From Phycomyces blakesleeanus NRRL 1555(-) (Eukaryota > Mucoromycota > Mucoromycetes > Mucorales > Phycomycetaceae), in assembly GCF_001638985.1 (NCBI RefSeq), contig NW_017265139.1, positions 2,356,001 to 2,420,000 of the forward strand: DNA of 64,000 nt, given 5' to 3'. Every line of letters begins with the position of its first letter. Position 1 is the first letter of the stretch. The notes below the pieces were generated by a model. That model saw only the letters and a program-made list of their open reading frames with translations, ran no database searches and was not told the origin of the DNA. Positions 34,730 through 46,796 of this stretch are shown here, in pieces. Position numbers and translations under genes: made by a program.

Positions 34730-36482
34730 ATGGCTGGAAAACGACGATCTCCTGCACAATATCGTGCCCCCTCCCCTCAAACAGAAGAGAAACAATTGTT
34801 GGTCAAAAAAGATCAAACTATTCTCTTAGCAGCCCAACCTGCAAAAAAGAAATGGCAGAATTGGTGGTTACGTACAATCACAACATTTATTATGATCGGC
34901 ACCTTCTTTGCAATCCTTGCTTCAGGTCACATTTGGGTGATTGTAATGGTAGTGGCCATCCAGATCATGGTTTACAATGAAGTCATTCACATCGCAGAAG
35001 GACCTGCCAAAGAGCGCAGTTTAAGGTGGTTCAAGACCATGAGCTGGTAATACCAAAATTACAAAAGATAAACTATATCTAACACCTTACACAAAGGTAT
35101 TTTCTGGTATCGACAGCATATTATCTTTATGGCGAATCAGTCATTTATTACTTCCAACAAGTTGTCCTGGTAGACGCTTCACTACTTCCCTTTGTTACCC
35201 ACCATCGTTTTATTAGTTTTGTGCTTTATGTGATCGGTAAGATAAAATTTAAAGCTTAATTGAGTTTCTCATTAAACATTCTATCCGCAGGCTTTGTTTT
35301 CTTTGTAACCAATCTCAAGAAAGGCTTCTATAAACGCCAGTTCTCGCAGTTCGGATGGACACACATGGCTTTAATTCTTGTCGTAGTTCAGAGTCATTTT
35401 ATTGTTAACAACATCTTGGAAGGGTTAATATGGTATGGGCTTATGTAGAAATATAATAATACAAAAACAGTTTTGTCAGTTACTTATCTATGGAATGAAT
35501 TAGGCTTGTATTGCCAGCATCTTTAGTGATTTGTAATGACATCTTTGCCTATGTATGCGGTTTTTTCTGGGGTCGCACACAGTTAATTCAGCTCAGTCCC
35601 AAAAAGACAGTCGAAGGATTTGTGGGTGCCTGGATGTGCACCCTTGTTTTTGGGTTTTTGGTAAGTGAATATATATAGATAGGTATGTCAACTAAACTGT
35701 TCTTTCATAGTGGGCCTCTCTTCTTATGCGATCCAACTACCTTATATGTCCTGCCAAGGTAAGCTATATATAAAAATGGTCTGACGATGTGGCTATAGCT
35801 TGGCTAACCGGGGGTTTTGTTAAATTTAGGATTTATCTACCTCTGCATGGTCTAATGTTACTTGTGAGCCCAAGAACCCAGTATTTACTGCTGTACCATG
35901 GCCATTGCCCGAAGCTTGGACTTCTATTCTAAAATATGTGGTAAAATACAATACCATAGTTAACCAAGCTTGATATACTTATATCGCATCCAAATTAGTT
36001 TCAAACAACCATATCTGAACTCTGGATTGCTCCAATCCAATTACACGCTCTTGTAATGGCATGCTTCGCTTCTCTAATTGCTCCTTTTGGTGGATTTTTT
36101 GCCAGTGGTGTCAAGCGTGCTTTTAATATAAAGGATTTTGGACAGAGTATTCCTGGTCACGGTGGTATGACGGACAGAATGGATTGTCAGTTTATAATGG
36201 GTCTCTTCTCTTATATGTACTACCAAAGCTTCATAAAGGTAACCGTCAACTCTGTAGTTTAATAATGAACCTAGACTTATATTTATGCTTTAGACCTATA
36301 ATTTGTCTGTGGGTGCTATATTGGCTACTGTAATCAACAACCTGTCTGCTCAAGACCAATTGGAACTTCTGGAGCGTTTCTTGACTTATTTTGTTAACCA
36401 AGGCGTCCTGGATCCCTCTGCTCTAGAAAAATTCGGTGCAAGCATATTATCCGAAAGTGCACGCGCAGTCTTTGAACATTAA
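34730..36482 (+). CDS. CDS1: CDP-diacylglycerol synthase (phosphatidate cytidylyltransferase)
   Basis: Converts phosphatidic acid and CTP to CDP-diacylglycerol in the ER membrane, the branch point to phosphatidylinositol, phosphatidylglycerol and, in fungi, phosphatidylserine. Eight exons (34730-35046, 35097-35236, 35291-35432, 35504-35660, 35711-35758, 35830-35940, 35999-36238, 36294-36482) give 447 residues. A polar N-terminus precedes at least seven hydrophobic segments. [19 protein letters not shown] and [13 protein letters not shown] are conserved family blocks. The CdsA signature near the C-terminus reads [19 protein letters not shown] followed by MTDRMDCQ, containing the catalytic Asp residues. 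Length fits the eukaryotic family (about 420-460). I started at the ATG giving [12 protein letters not shown]; an in-frame upstream start at 34685 would add only a hydrophobic artefact. Confidence 0.96.
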
Positions 36483-36847
36483 CCTTCTTTTGTTTCTTCT
36501 TTTCTTCTAAAAAGACTATACGCATCTTGATTAATGAGCGTGGGTGGGCATAATAATTTTCCTACGGCGCAGGTCGCAAGGAGGAACTATTCTTATTATT
36601 ATTATTTTTGATTTCTCTAATTTTTTCTTGCATTTGTTCATTTACTGTTTATACAAAGAGGATTTACTGTATACTAACCTGTCTTATCAAAACGTTTAAT
36701 ATTAACTCATAATAAAATGCACAGTCCTTCTGTTGACTAATTCCTTTATAAAACATCTAACAATGATCTTTACATTTTTGAGCCAATATTTTGCTTATTT
36801 TAATTAATGCAAAAAAAGTGTTTTGAACGTCGAAAGAAATACTACTG
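36483..36847. other. Convergent 3' region between CDS1 and EXO70
   Basis: Both genes end here. AT-rich with likely poly(A) signals; no gene seen. Confidence 0.5.
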
Positions 36848-39579
36848 TTAAGCTGTCGGCTCAAAGAGATGGCCAATCATCTTTTCCAATTTATCCTTGT
36901 CGTATTTAATATACTTTGAGGGATTTTTAGTAAATTCAGTACTTTGGTACCTATTAAAAAATATTAGAATAATTCACAATCTTTTTAGTGGGTACTTACT
37001 TGTCTAAGAAGCGGCAGTACATAGGAACCAGTACATTTTTAACATCTCTAATGACTTGGTTACGAAGTTCGGTGTCAGGTACAGCGTATGTTGTTTGAAC
37101 ACGCCAGATATCATCGAATTCCGTGTTGAAGCTCTGAGTAACATATATTAATTCACCCGGGCTGTGGTTTAATACGAGCTATGATGATTATGGTATTACC
37201 TTAAATTTATCTTTTATCAACTGTCTCTCTCCATTGCTCATCGAGCTCTTGATCGTACCACCACGGACATATGTTACATCCATTAGATTCTCTACACATG
37301 GTTTCCAGGACTCTTGGTAAGCGTCTAGCTGTTTCTTTACGAGTCTGCTAAACTTGGCTTCGGACCCATCATCAAATACTGCATTGAGGGGGGGAGATCT
37401 GATCTGTCGTAAGATATGATTGTAGTTGTTTAACAAGAAAATGTTGGCCAAGGTTGGTTTCTTATAGCCTCTTGATTTCGTTTGAAGAGATATTGTCATT
37501 TGATCTAATGCATCGACTGTAATAATAATACAAAAGAAGCATTTAATTATCAACTTTCATCATTCCTTTCAATACAAGTGTTGTTGTTTACCAAAGAACT
37601 TTTGAAGAAGGGCCGTTCCCATAGCAGAGTCACAATGACTCCGCTGATCAGACAAAGATTGGTAATTGTGAGGGCTATTCCAACCACCATCTCCCATGAC
37701 AATAAGTAAAGGTTCCACCGTATCCCTCCAAAGATAAAGTCGCTTAAGGTAATTAAGAGTCTATATGTAAGAAAAAAAATCGTCATTAGTTCGAATAAAT
37801 CAAAGTAAAAAAAAAATACAATATATATATATATATTCAATATATTTTCTTACATTACTGGTCATCTCATGTACGGTTCCATCGCTACTTAGGTTAAGAT
37901 ATGCGTTGTTTTCCCGCTTGCCCTTTACGTCTTCCATGAAATCATAAAAATTCTTAAGGGCTGTAAACTTGAATGCTGACACCATGTCTGCGATTTCGCC
38001 AAGGTCAATGTCTTGTGTCATTTCTGCAAATAATGGGGCACAATCTTTATCATATTTTTCAATTATATCAAAGATAAACACAGAGTCTGTGTAATTAAGT
38101 CGTTTGGCCACCATGTTGAGCTGACGACCAGTCAATACTAATTCATTCTCTGCAGGACTAATGCTGCCTTTCAGGGCAGCCATTCGTCTCGAGGGATTAC
38201 CGAGTATTCGTCCTGCAAACTCTAGTTCGTTCTGATATTTTTTTTCATGCAATGTGTTAGTAGAATGATTTTCTTTAATACATATATAACTATATTACCT
38301 TGACCATCTTTGCAAAACATTCGAGATACCTGAGGAATTCAGTTGAACCCTTTTCATAAGAAATTCCCTGATGTTTTTCCGAGAGTTGAACAGATTGGGA
38401 GAGGGGATGTAGAGACTTTAAGAGGTAAGACGATCTGATCTCAATATAAGGTTTGGTGAAATCTACTGTGTAGCCAATTTCTGCTTCAGAGGTGGCGATA
38501 TAGGTCGATAACTGAGATAATTGTTTCATTGCCTGACTCGACATCAAATCGTTGTCTTTTTGAGGCAAAGTTAGGTCATTTGGATATAAACACTATAAAA
38601 GTACAAGTTTGGGCTTTGTACCCAAGCCCTCAAAATCTTACTTGAATTGAGAATGGTATTCATGTCGACTGGACTGCTGACAGACGACAGCCATTTTCGG
38701 AACAACGTCTCGAGATGCAGCATACCCGCCTTAAGCAATTGTTTCTATATCACATAAAAAGTAAGTCTCTGTTTCAATATCAACTTGTAACCAACCCCCC
38801 AAAAAATGATCAGGGTAATACACTCCTACTTACCATCTGATAGATGGCTTTATCACAGGATCTCAATTGATTCTTCTCTACAGTATCGGCAGCATCTTTA
38901 AGTCTACCCATTGCCTTAAGATAGGGTAATACATTGGTCTCGTCAGGCCTATATCAACATTTCTTTATCAGTATATATATATATATATATTGTGGGGTGT
39001 TATTATTGTTATCAAAATTATTGATATGCGCATAGCTACGTATAATTATTACCCTTTGAGGATATAAGCTTCTTCTTTACTAGGTAAATTAAGGCAATCG
39101 ACAATATTCTCGGTCGTTTTAAGAGCAGAATCGACGTCTGATAGAAATTATAAGTGACTGTAATTGATTACCGCTCCCTTCCTAAAAATATAGTATATCA
39201 AATGAACTTGCACATACTTTTAGCAAGTCTAGTGAGGCTTTGAGTTGCCTTGTGAATGGGAAGAATAGAAGCTTCAAGCTTCATCAGCCGACCATCAAAT
39301 CCGTCGAGAATGCCAACCTAAGTTCGACGTAATAATAATTCGTATTTTGTTTTCGTTTTAGTAAAATGTCAAAAGGGCATTGTATTCTGTAACACGTGTG
39401 AGGATTGCTGTTACCAGCTGCCCTGAGAGGGAATCCATTCGTTTGAATTGACTTTGAAGGTAGTTAAGTTCAGCTGTGTCATCATCCAGTCGTCCATTCT
39501 TTGTTCGGATGCTGTTTGATTACGTTTGAGACAAGTAGATTGATGTAAGTTTAAAAGTAATCCTTTGGTACCTTGGCAT
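36848..39579 (-). CDS. EXO70: Exocyst complex component EXO70
   Basis: Tethers secretory vesicles to the plasma membrane; binds PI(4,5)P2 and Rho GTPases. About twelve exons. The first is 8 nt (39572-39579, MP plus part of Ser), joined to 39415-39511, giving MPSIRTKNGRLDDDTAEL. Next come LDGFDGRLMKLEASILPIH (the classic N-terminal helix) and DETNVLPYLKAMGRLKDAAD. The C-terminal half has LNYLKRLYLWRDTVEPLL, KKPTLANIFLLNNYNHILR and FTKNPSKYIKYDKDKLEKM, ending HLFEPTA. These are standard Exo70 rod motifs; the final basic KYIKY region is the lipid-binding end. Divergent from the HPS1-like gene (213 bp between start codons). Confidence 0.93.
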
Positions 39580-39792
39580 TGTGAATAAAAATAAATAAAT
39601 AAACGTCGACCAACAAACAACGGTTGAATCCACACAAGGCGTGTAACAACAATGGAAGTAGGCCAGTTTTGGAATCGGGGTTACAAGATACAAAGCAATG
39701 CCACATTCAAAGGACGCCTGACGTCGCTTCGTCAAAGTGTGGAATTTCTTCCCCTTTTTACAGGACCAGAGTGAAACTGTGTTTGCTCTCCA
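39580..39792. promoter_or_regulatory. Divergent promoter region EXO70 / HPS1-like
   Basis: 213 bp between start codons of two membrane-traffic genes. No specific motif is claimed. Confidence 0.45.
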
Positions 39793-42363
39793 ATGATCTC
39801 ATACTTTATACTGAACAAATCTGGAGACTTAATCTATCAATCAGCACCTGAAAATAACTCAGCTTCGGTAGAGGGTAGTAAGATCCGCTTCCTACCATTG
39901 ATCCTCATCAAAGACTTGATCAAAGCCAACTTCCGCGACCGCATTCAATATGTCAAGTCTGGAAAGAGGACGGTCGCGTTCTGGGAGGTAGGCAGTCCGG
40001 TGGAGGAGATTGCGATGTCTGACACAACATAGAAAAGTGGTGTATTTTATGTGGCATGGACAAGAGACCAGGTCGTACCCGTCAGCTTACTGCATCACCA
40101 TCTGCGTGTTATCCATCGCTTCTTGAGATTCAACTACGGACCGCAGTGGTTTAGTCACCTTCAGGGACCCACTTTATCCCGAACCCAACGGACTTGCTCT
40201 TCATTTTCACTATCAACAGCCAACATTGCAAGCTGTCTTTCGCATTTACCGTTTCTCATTCACCATCGTCTTTGTGAAAAAGACATACTTTGCCATGTAG
40301 AGCAAGTAGAGATACACGAAGACCTACGAAATAGACTAACCCGCTGCCTCGAGACAAGCTGTCTCTCCACACTTATCAGTACTCCATCACGCCCTCCAAC
40401 AAAACTCGCCTCCTTCTTCACTCCTCCTAAGCGCACTATACACGGAAAGCTATATACCGGAGACCGCCATTTTTTAGATCACCATGCATCTGAACACATG
40501 CGCCACTGGACCCATGCTTTTTTATTTGCCAAAGAAAAAATTGTTTCCCACTGCCTCAACCATGATCAAGGCAACCAAAAAACTCCAGATGATCTTCTAA
40601 TGTTTCTACAGCTATTAGTAGCGCATTATCTTGGTGAAAGTCAACCTGGTAAAGTTGTATGGAGGAAAAAGGGAAAAAAGGGTTGATCTGTCTATGAATA
40701 TATATAAGTTATAATTGTGTTTTGTGTATCTAATGATTTCTTCTATTCTACAGAAGACACTGATAACACAGAAAGTGGTGTAGCACCAAGTCTACCTCAA
40801 CCGATCGCAAGGCCACCGTAAGAAAGACTACCGATATCAAAATAAAATAAAATAGATATTATTAACACCTATTTAGAAGTCCTGTGAACTCTCTTGATAA
40901 ATTATCTGTAGCAGGCGGTAGTGCATCGACAGAATCAGCTTCATCACCTCCTCTCTATACCTCGTCTTCAGCATCAGAAACACCTAGCCACAATTCATCT
41001 TTTGCCTATATCTCTAACACAACATCAGCCCCATTTAAAATTCGCAAAAAGTCATCGTCTGCAACTGTGATGGCTTCTGCGAGCCCAGTTCCATCGGTAT
41101 CCTGGAGTAGTCCTCCTCCATTGATCTACAGCCATCTCCTATCTCATCTCCCTAAACACGCTCAGGACTCTCTCTCCTTGGATGAGTCTCGAAGACCTTT
41201 TCGACACGATTGGTCCAACAGCGACGAAAACAATCTCCCACGTAATGCCACTATCAAACATCGTGGGATATCATCTTCTGAAAGAATTTCGACCCATCAA
41301 CTCTCTAGTAGCTTTCCTACAGAGACCGAGTTTTTTATGCACAAACATGAACTCACTCAATCGTCCGCTCCCTCTTCACCAAAGGTACATTCGCGTGCCA
41401 ATAGTTTAGCCGAACCATTATCAACCAAGGGATCAGTCAAGAGTCTGTTAGTAACCTTTTTACAAGGCGAAGAAGACAAACCGCCACCTAATGAGACATC
41501 CGATGTCGAAGGCATGCTTGTGTGGCGATGGATGAGTACCGGAGACCATGTATCACTGTGTTCAATTTTTGTCACTTGTGTGGGTGATGGATTATGTGCA
41601 GTAGTAGTTTCAAAAGAGGATGACAATAAGGTAAACCAAAATTTTAACGTACAACAAGATGCAAAGGGATGATCTTTGCAAAGTATAGAGAGCTGCCTCA
41701 CTGATCCCTTAAGGTGTATTGTAGCCCCTTACTCTTCCCATAAAATTACCTCGACCGTCAGACTATGCATATGTAGACAATCTTAAGGCATTCCGTGCTG
41801 CTCTTCAAGAAGATCTCAAGGACTTCATGGCATTTTTGTTGATCAAGGAAGCCGCACATTTTACTATCTTGTCTTTTATTGCATCTTATCCGGGGCTTGT
41901 CCATTTCATCTATCTCCAAGATGGACGAATGATTGCACCCCAATTAGTAGATCTAGAGTCTCTTGACAAGAACTGTGAAGCTTTGCGTGCATTGTGCGAC
42001 GAACAAGGAAAGGCAAACTTCACGTGCAACAATCCATGGCGGTGGCCCACGCTTGGCAAATTAAGGAAGTTGGTAAGACATGAAGAATCGAGCTCTATTC
42101 ACAGCTGGCTAAACCCATATTAATGACATAACAAGTCAAAGGAAATGATGTACTGCGGTCTAGCATGTAGAGAAGACGATGTCCAGTACCAAATGGAGCC
42201 ATCGTTAGAATCCCATCGGCAGGCTTCTCGCTTTAATTATGTTTATCAACGTGGATCTAAAGGAGAAGAACTTTTTGGTCTCTACTTTGGCCTTGTCTCT
42301 CCTAATCGAGTATGGCCTATGCACCGACGGTTACTCCAGGACATCAGCCAACGCATGGTGTAA
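39793..42363 (+). CDS. HPS1: HPS1-like protein (BLOC-3 subunit, Rab32/38 exchange-factor family)
   Basis: Six exons (39793-39987, 40033-40648, 40754-40817, 40877-41630, 41725-42072, 42136-42363) give 734 residues, close to human HPS1 (about 700). The N-terminus MISYFILNKSGDLIYQ and the GVFYVAWTRDQVVPVSLLHH strand-helix fit the first longin domain of the FUZ-MON1-HPS1 family. A Ser-rich linker (about residues 290-480) separates it from the rest. The C-terminal part has LKDFMAFLLIKEAAHFTILS and YPGLVHFIYLQDGRMIAPQL, matching the human HPS1 block around PGLVHFIYVDR...MVAPSL. The first intron (39988-40032) is only 45 bp and in phase, with TAG as its last three bases. In animals HPS1-HPS4 activates Rab32/38 for lysosome-related organelles; the fungal role is unknown. 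MON1 is the main alternative, but the C-terminal block favours HPS1. Confidence 0.72.
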
Positions 42364-42576
42364 AAACTTCTTTTTTATGTATATCCAAGTGAAGTGGGAG
42401 GGGTTTTCTCTCTCTTTTATATCCATTGAACGACGCGTATGTATCCTTATCTTTTCGTTGTGGGTTAATTATATGGATTATGTGGGTGAGGGTGAGGGGG
42501 GTTGTATGCGTACTCTTGTAATTCTCTTTCTCTTTCTACTCTATCATTGAACACTGGCAAAAGAACAAGAAAAATC

Positions 42577-43317
42577 CTAAAAGTTCTTCTTTCTTGTTTC
42601 AAAGGTCATGTTCATAGGCAACTCGGTCTGATTATCCTCGAAGAACTTCTCGATAGAAGATGCTGCTATAACTTCCTCTTCCGATCGCTTGTAATAATCG
42701 AGCAAATCACCCACTGTCTTGATCTGGTTCAACTCCATGTTGGGTACTTCCTTGCCGGTCTTTTTGATTGATTCCTTGACAATCTAGAATAAAAACAATA
42801 AGAATAAATATTTACAAATTATACGAGCAATAAATCAATTCCCCAATATATTTACCTTGAACTTTGTCTCTACATCCTCAAGAGCTGCACTCTCCCAATT
42901 CACTTCATGTGTACCAGAGATATTTTCCAAGACGATATCACGCACAACCGACTTAATTTCCTCGGAATCTCTGATAATATTAGTCGATTTCCACCTGTCA
43001 ATAAATAATGAAAATAAGAAAAAAAGAAAGAAAGAAATGAATAAATAAAGAAGCGGTCCACCAATATATACTGTATGTATATGCATCTAAGTATAAACCT
43101 ACGAAACAATTTCTTCTTCGCCATCGTCGTATTTAACGTCTAATACAAGATTTTCGTTGGTCTCAACAGAAGTAGGGGTGACAACTTCAGGTTCGGGTTT
43201 CTTGGCCCAGGGATTGAATCGGCCAAACACACCAGCACGCTCAGCACCTGCGAATGCAGAGGTGTGGAATGCAGCCCGTGCTTGAAGGGTCGATCGAACA
43301 ATAGGAGAAAAGAGCAT
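42577..43317 (-). CDS. MRPL50: Mitochondrial large-subunit ribosomal protein mL50
   Basis: Three exons (43103-43317, 42856-42994, 42577-42783) give 186 residues. An N-terminal targeting sequence (MLFSPIVRSTLQARAAFHTS) precedes a linker and the mL50 fold: VRDIVLENI, then a Trp-containing NWESAALEDVETKF, KEVPNMELNQIKTVGDLLDY and ELPMNMTF at the end. These align with the human MRPL50 pattern (W..I.L.D..KF, VPN..L..I..V.D.L.FY, LP.N). The 3' end converges on the HPS1-like gene, and the start diverges from U5-40K. No break or odd feature. Confidence 0.75.
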
Positions 43318-43554
43318 TATGAAATAGAGGGACAGAAGCCACAGAAATTGGAAGATCAAGTATCAAAAAAAGGGGAAGGCAACAAGGCGTGTAATGTGTA
43401 TGTCTAAAGTCCCTCAAGGGAGGGGGGGACTGGTGTTTGACTGCGAAATTCAATGTTGGGCAAACAAAGCGGGCTAGCAAATCAAACGGTCCATCATCAT
43501 TGACGGAACCAACCAACCTTCTAGGGCTGTTTTTTAAAAAGGACGATTCACACC
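43318..43554. promoter_or_regulatory. Divergent promoter region MRPL50 / U5-40K
   Basis: 237 bp between start codons. It contains a short G-rich run (about 43418-43430). No specific factor site is claimed. Confidence 0.4.
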
Positions 43555-44993
43555 ATGACCGAAAAGAGAAAAGATTCACCCAATCCACCCAACACAGGCT
43601 CATTGATAAAGCGGTCCAAGCAAGAAAGTGATAATGACAGCTCACTCATAACTCTCTCGAGCGAGAGATCCGGTACAAACCATGCTATTGTTGGTACAGT
43701 AAGTAACCTTCTTCATACGCGTGGAATCGAAGTCTGTGGTCTCATTACCATCTATTTGTATAGGTTAGACGTACATCAAGTCTAGATGCTCCTGTAATGC
43801 AACTTTCTGGTCATCAGGTAATTTTGATCATCTATAAATGGTTTTGTGATTCAAGTATTTAGTAGGTAGACGCGTAATTGTAACTTACGCTATATATATT
43901 TATCTATTTGGTATTGAAGGGTGAAATATTTGCATGCGAGTTTGATCCTAGTGGTGAACATATTGCTTCTGCTTCATTTGACAGACAAATCTGTAAGTTT
44001 TAGCTCTTATAAACTATCTGCAAAAAAAAGTAAATTTATGGATTGAATTTGGGGGTATAGTATTATGGAATACATATGGAGAGAGCAAGAATTATGGCGT
44101 TTTGAAGGGTCACACCAATGCGGTTATGGATGTACATTGGTCTCGCGATGCAAGGTAAATAAAGAAGGTTGAAGACGTTTAAATTTACTAATATTTTAAT
44201 TTGGTAGCCAGTTGTTCAGTTGTTCGGCTGACAAAACAGTTGGTATATGGGATGCTAAGACGGGAGAGAGGATTCGGCGGTGGAAGGGACACAGTATGGT
44301 AGTTAACAGCTGTCAAGTGGCGAGAAGAGGGCCTGAAATGGTTGTGTCTGGTAGCGATGATGGTTGCATAAAGCTCTGGGACAGTCGAGAGAAAGAAGCC
44401 ACTCAAACCTTTGAAGACAAGTATCAGGTCACAAGTGTCTGCTTCAGTGATGCAGGAGATATGGTTTACTCGGGTGGTCTTGATAATGAAATCAAAGTAT
44501 GGGATCTACGCAAGAGAGCTGTTTCCTATACTCTCTCGGGTCATATTGATACTATTTCTGGAATGTCTTTGAGCCATGACGGTTCCTATTTACTCTCAAA
44601 TGCCATGGACAACACAGGTAAATATTTGTTTTTTTTGTGATAGTAATAGCTGTGGGTTGAATTGACCTTATTTTGTTTTTTTTAGTGCGCATCTGGGATG
44701 TCAAACCATTTTCACCCGCAGATCGCTGTATTAAGGTGTTTGAGGGCGCACCTCATGGATTCGAAAAGAACTTGATTAAGCCCTGTTGGTCAACCAATGA
44801 TACACAGATCGCATGTGGTTCTGCAGACAGAACTGCTGTTGTTTGGGAAGTTGATTCTGGAAAGATTCTTTACAAATTACCAGGTCACAAGGGTAGTGTT
44901 AATGATGTAGACTGGCATCCCAAGGAACCCATTCTCATGAGTTGCAGTACTGATAAAACCATATTTCTTGGTGAAGTTAAACCAACCATTTAA
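43555..44993 (+). CDS. U5 snRNP 40 kDa WD40 protein (spliceosome)
   Basis: Seven-bladed WD40 propeller of the U5 snRNP, homolog of human SNRNP40 and fission yeast Spf38; it contacts Prp8. Exons splice from MTEKRKDSPNPPNTGSLIKR through VMQLSGHQGEIFACEFDPSG, LLWNTYGESKNYGVLKGHTN, SADKTVGIWDAKTGERIRRW, SGSDDGCIKLWDSREKEATQ, SGGLDNEIKVWDLRKRAVSY, VRIWDVKPFSPADRCIKVFE, SADRTAVVWEVDSGKILYKL and STDKTIFLGEVKPTI. The PFSPADRC..FEG.PHGFEKNL.KP segment is specific to this WD40 subfamily. Length (about 350 residues) is normal. Short introns, including one just before the last two blades. Confidence 0.92.
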
Positions 44994-45374
44994 AACTGAA
45001 CAAAATCCAAAGAAAGATCCCCTAAACCATTAAATAAAACATTCTCTTCTTTTACTGTATAATATTATTGGATTATATATATATATATATATATATATAT
45101 ACTACAACTACTCCTATGATTATTACTATTTAGACATGTAGTATGTCTGTTTGGGCTTCAAGCGCTTCTATTTGAAACAGTCCTTGTGACAAGCAACTAA
45201 ATATCGCCTATTCAAAATTAATCGTATGGCTTGCAACAGTGGCTTAACTCATTGATGTGCCGCGTGTGTGACTCTTGTTCGGCACCAAAAATTTTTATTC
45301 TGTTAAAATAACAGAGTTTCGTAGATTCTAATAATCCTCCTCTTTTTCCACTTCGAGATCTCTAATTAGTCAAT
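44994..45374. other. Intergenic region between U5-40K and uS15
   Basis: Contains a long AT dinucleotide run (about 45073-45100). The right part is the uS15 promoter, with CT-rich sequence before the start. No gene seen. Confidence 0.45.
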
Positions 45375-46094
45375 ATGGGTCGTCTCGTAAGTCAAACTGT
45401 TTTTACAATAATTATCTTCATGTTCTTACATATTCGTTTGCAATATTATAGCACACTCCTGGTAAGGGTATCTCTAGCAGCGCTCTCCCCTATCGTCGCT
45501 CCCCTCCCTCCTGGTTGAAGACCAGCCCCGAGGAGGTCGTTGACATGATCTGCAAGAGCGCCAAGAAGGGTCTCTGCCCCGCCCAGATTGGTGTTGTCCT
45601 CCGTGACTCCCACGGTATCCCCCAGGTTAACCGTGTCACTGGCAACAAGATCCTCCGTATCCTCAAGAAGAACGGTCTTGCTCCTGAGATCCCTGAGGAT
45701 CTTTACTTCCTCATCAAGAAGGCTGTCTCCGTCCGCAAGCACATGGAGCGCAACCGCAAGGATATGGACTCCAAGTACCGTCTCATTCTCATTGAGTCCC
45801 GTATCCACCGTCTCGCACGTTACTACAAGACCTCCGGCCAGTTGCCTCCCACCTGGAAATAGTATCCTTTTTTACTTAACAGCTTGAGATCTGAGGGAAA
45901 GTGGTTTAGAATCACTTTGGCTTATCTACAGATGATGCCATTGGTTTTTGTGACCACTAAAACAACGATTTTTCTATATTGGACATTATGACAGAGCAAA
46001 ATGCTTTCTGCATCGCTCGGTAACTGTCTGCCTTAACCTCTTTCTTTTTTATTTTTATAGTGAGTCTTCCACTGCCTCCGCTATGGTCGCATAA
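45375..46094 (+). CDS. RPS13: 40S ribosomal protein uS15 (S13)
   Basis: Three exons: 45375-45386 (MGRL), 45452-45861 and 46061-46094. The product is 151 residues, exactly the usual length. It reads [20 protein letters not shown], then [40 protein letters not shown] and [20 protein letters not shown]. The last exon adds [11 protein letters not shown], the conserved C-terminus. Without it the unspliced frame stops right after WK. Strong C-ending codon bias. The 199-bp second intron is the longest in the ribosomal protein genes here. Confidence 0.97.
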
Positions 46095-46796
46095 GCAACT
46101 CTATTCGATGGATAGCTCTTGGTCGAGCTGGTTCTTGTGTTCATACACACGTATCTTTTTCGTACTGAGAAACAATATTCTCTGAACATCTAGTTAATAA
46201 AATTTCAAGAATCGTTTGGATATATTGGCGTATATACTTTATATGTAGACTATATTTTTAATTTTGGTGAGCGAAGCAAAAGGTTACTTGATCTAATGAA
46301 ATGATGTTTTCTGCTGCTGTGTTGTGCAAACAGGTGTTGCTCTTGCTTGTTGTGATTTACCCAGTGATGACAAATAATCTTTTATAACTCGAAAACAAAA
46401 AACATGGGAGTTTTGTATTCACACTGACTGAGGGTTATTTAAACAAACAAGAGCATTGCTATTTGTACACATACTCAGATACATCATCAGATCAAGTAAG
46501 TTGAAATAGTTTATCTAGATAAATTTCCTTAATGGTACTGGTACTGGTACCTGAACAATTTAATAAAAACTATTTTTTTGTTTAAACTGGTGTTAAGTTT
46601 AATTGGAAGTCACGTCATTGAATTTATTCTGCAATTTTTCAGTTTAATTGAATTCCCCTTTATGTGGATTTATATATATATATGTCTGTGTGTTTACAAT
46701 AAAATAGGCTTGTGTGTGTGTGTGTGCGATTTGATTTCATATACTTATAGCCTCTTGAATCTGTATAAATTATAAAAATCGCTCTCCATTTTCACG
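46095..46796. other. Intergenic region between uS15 and VAC8
   Basis: No gene seen. TG and AT dinucleotide runs occur near 46675-46725. The VAC8 promoter must lie at the right end. Confidence 0.45.

Noticed and set aside
40030..40032. In-frame TAG in the HPS1-like gene as a recoded stop
   Set aside because: It is the last codon of a 45-bp stretch with proper GT...AG borders; splicing explains it without recoding.
45862..46060. Possible snoRNA in the second intron of uS15
   Set aside because: The intron is long and has a GATGATG resembling a C box near 45931, but I find no convincing D box (CTGA) or terminal stem, and no clear H/ACA layout.
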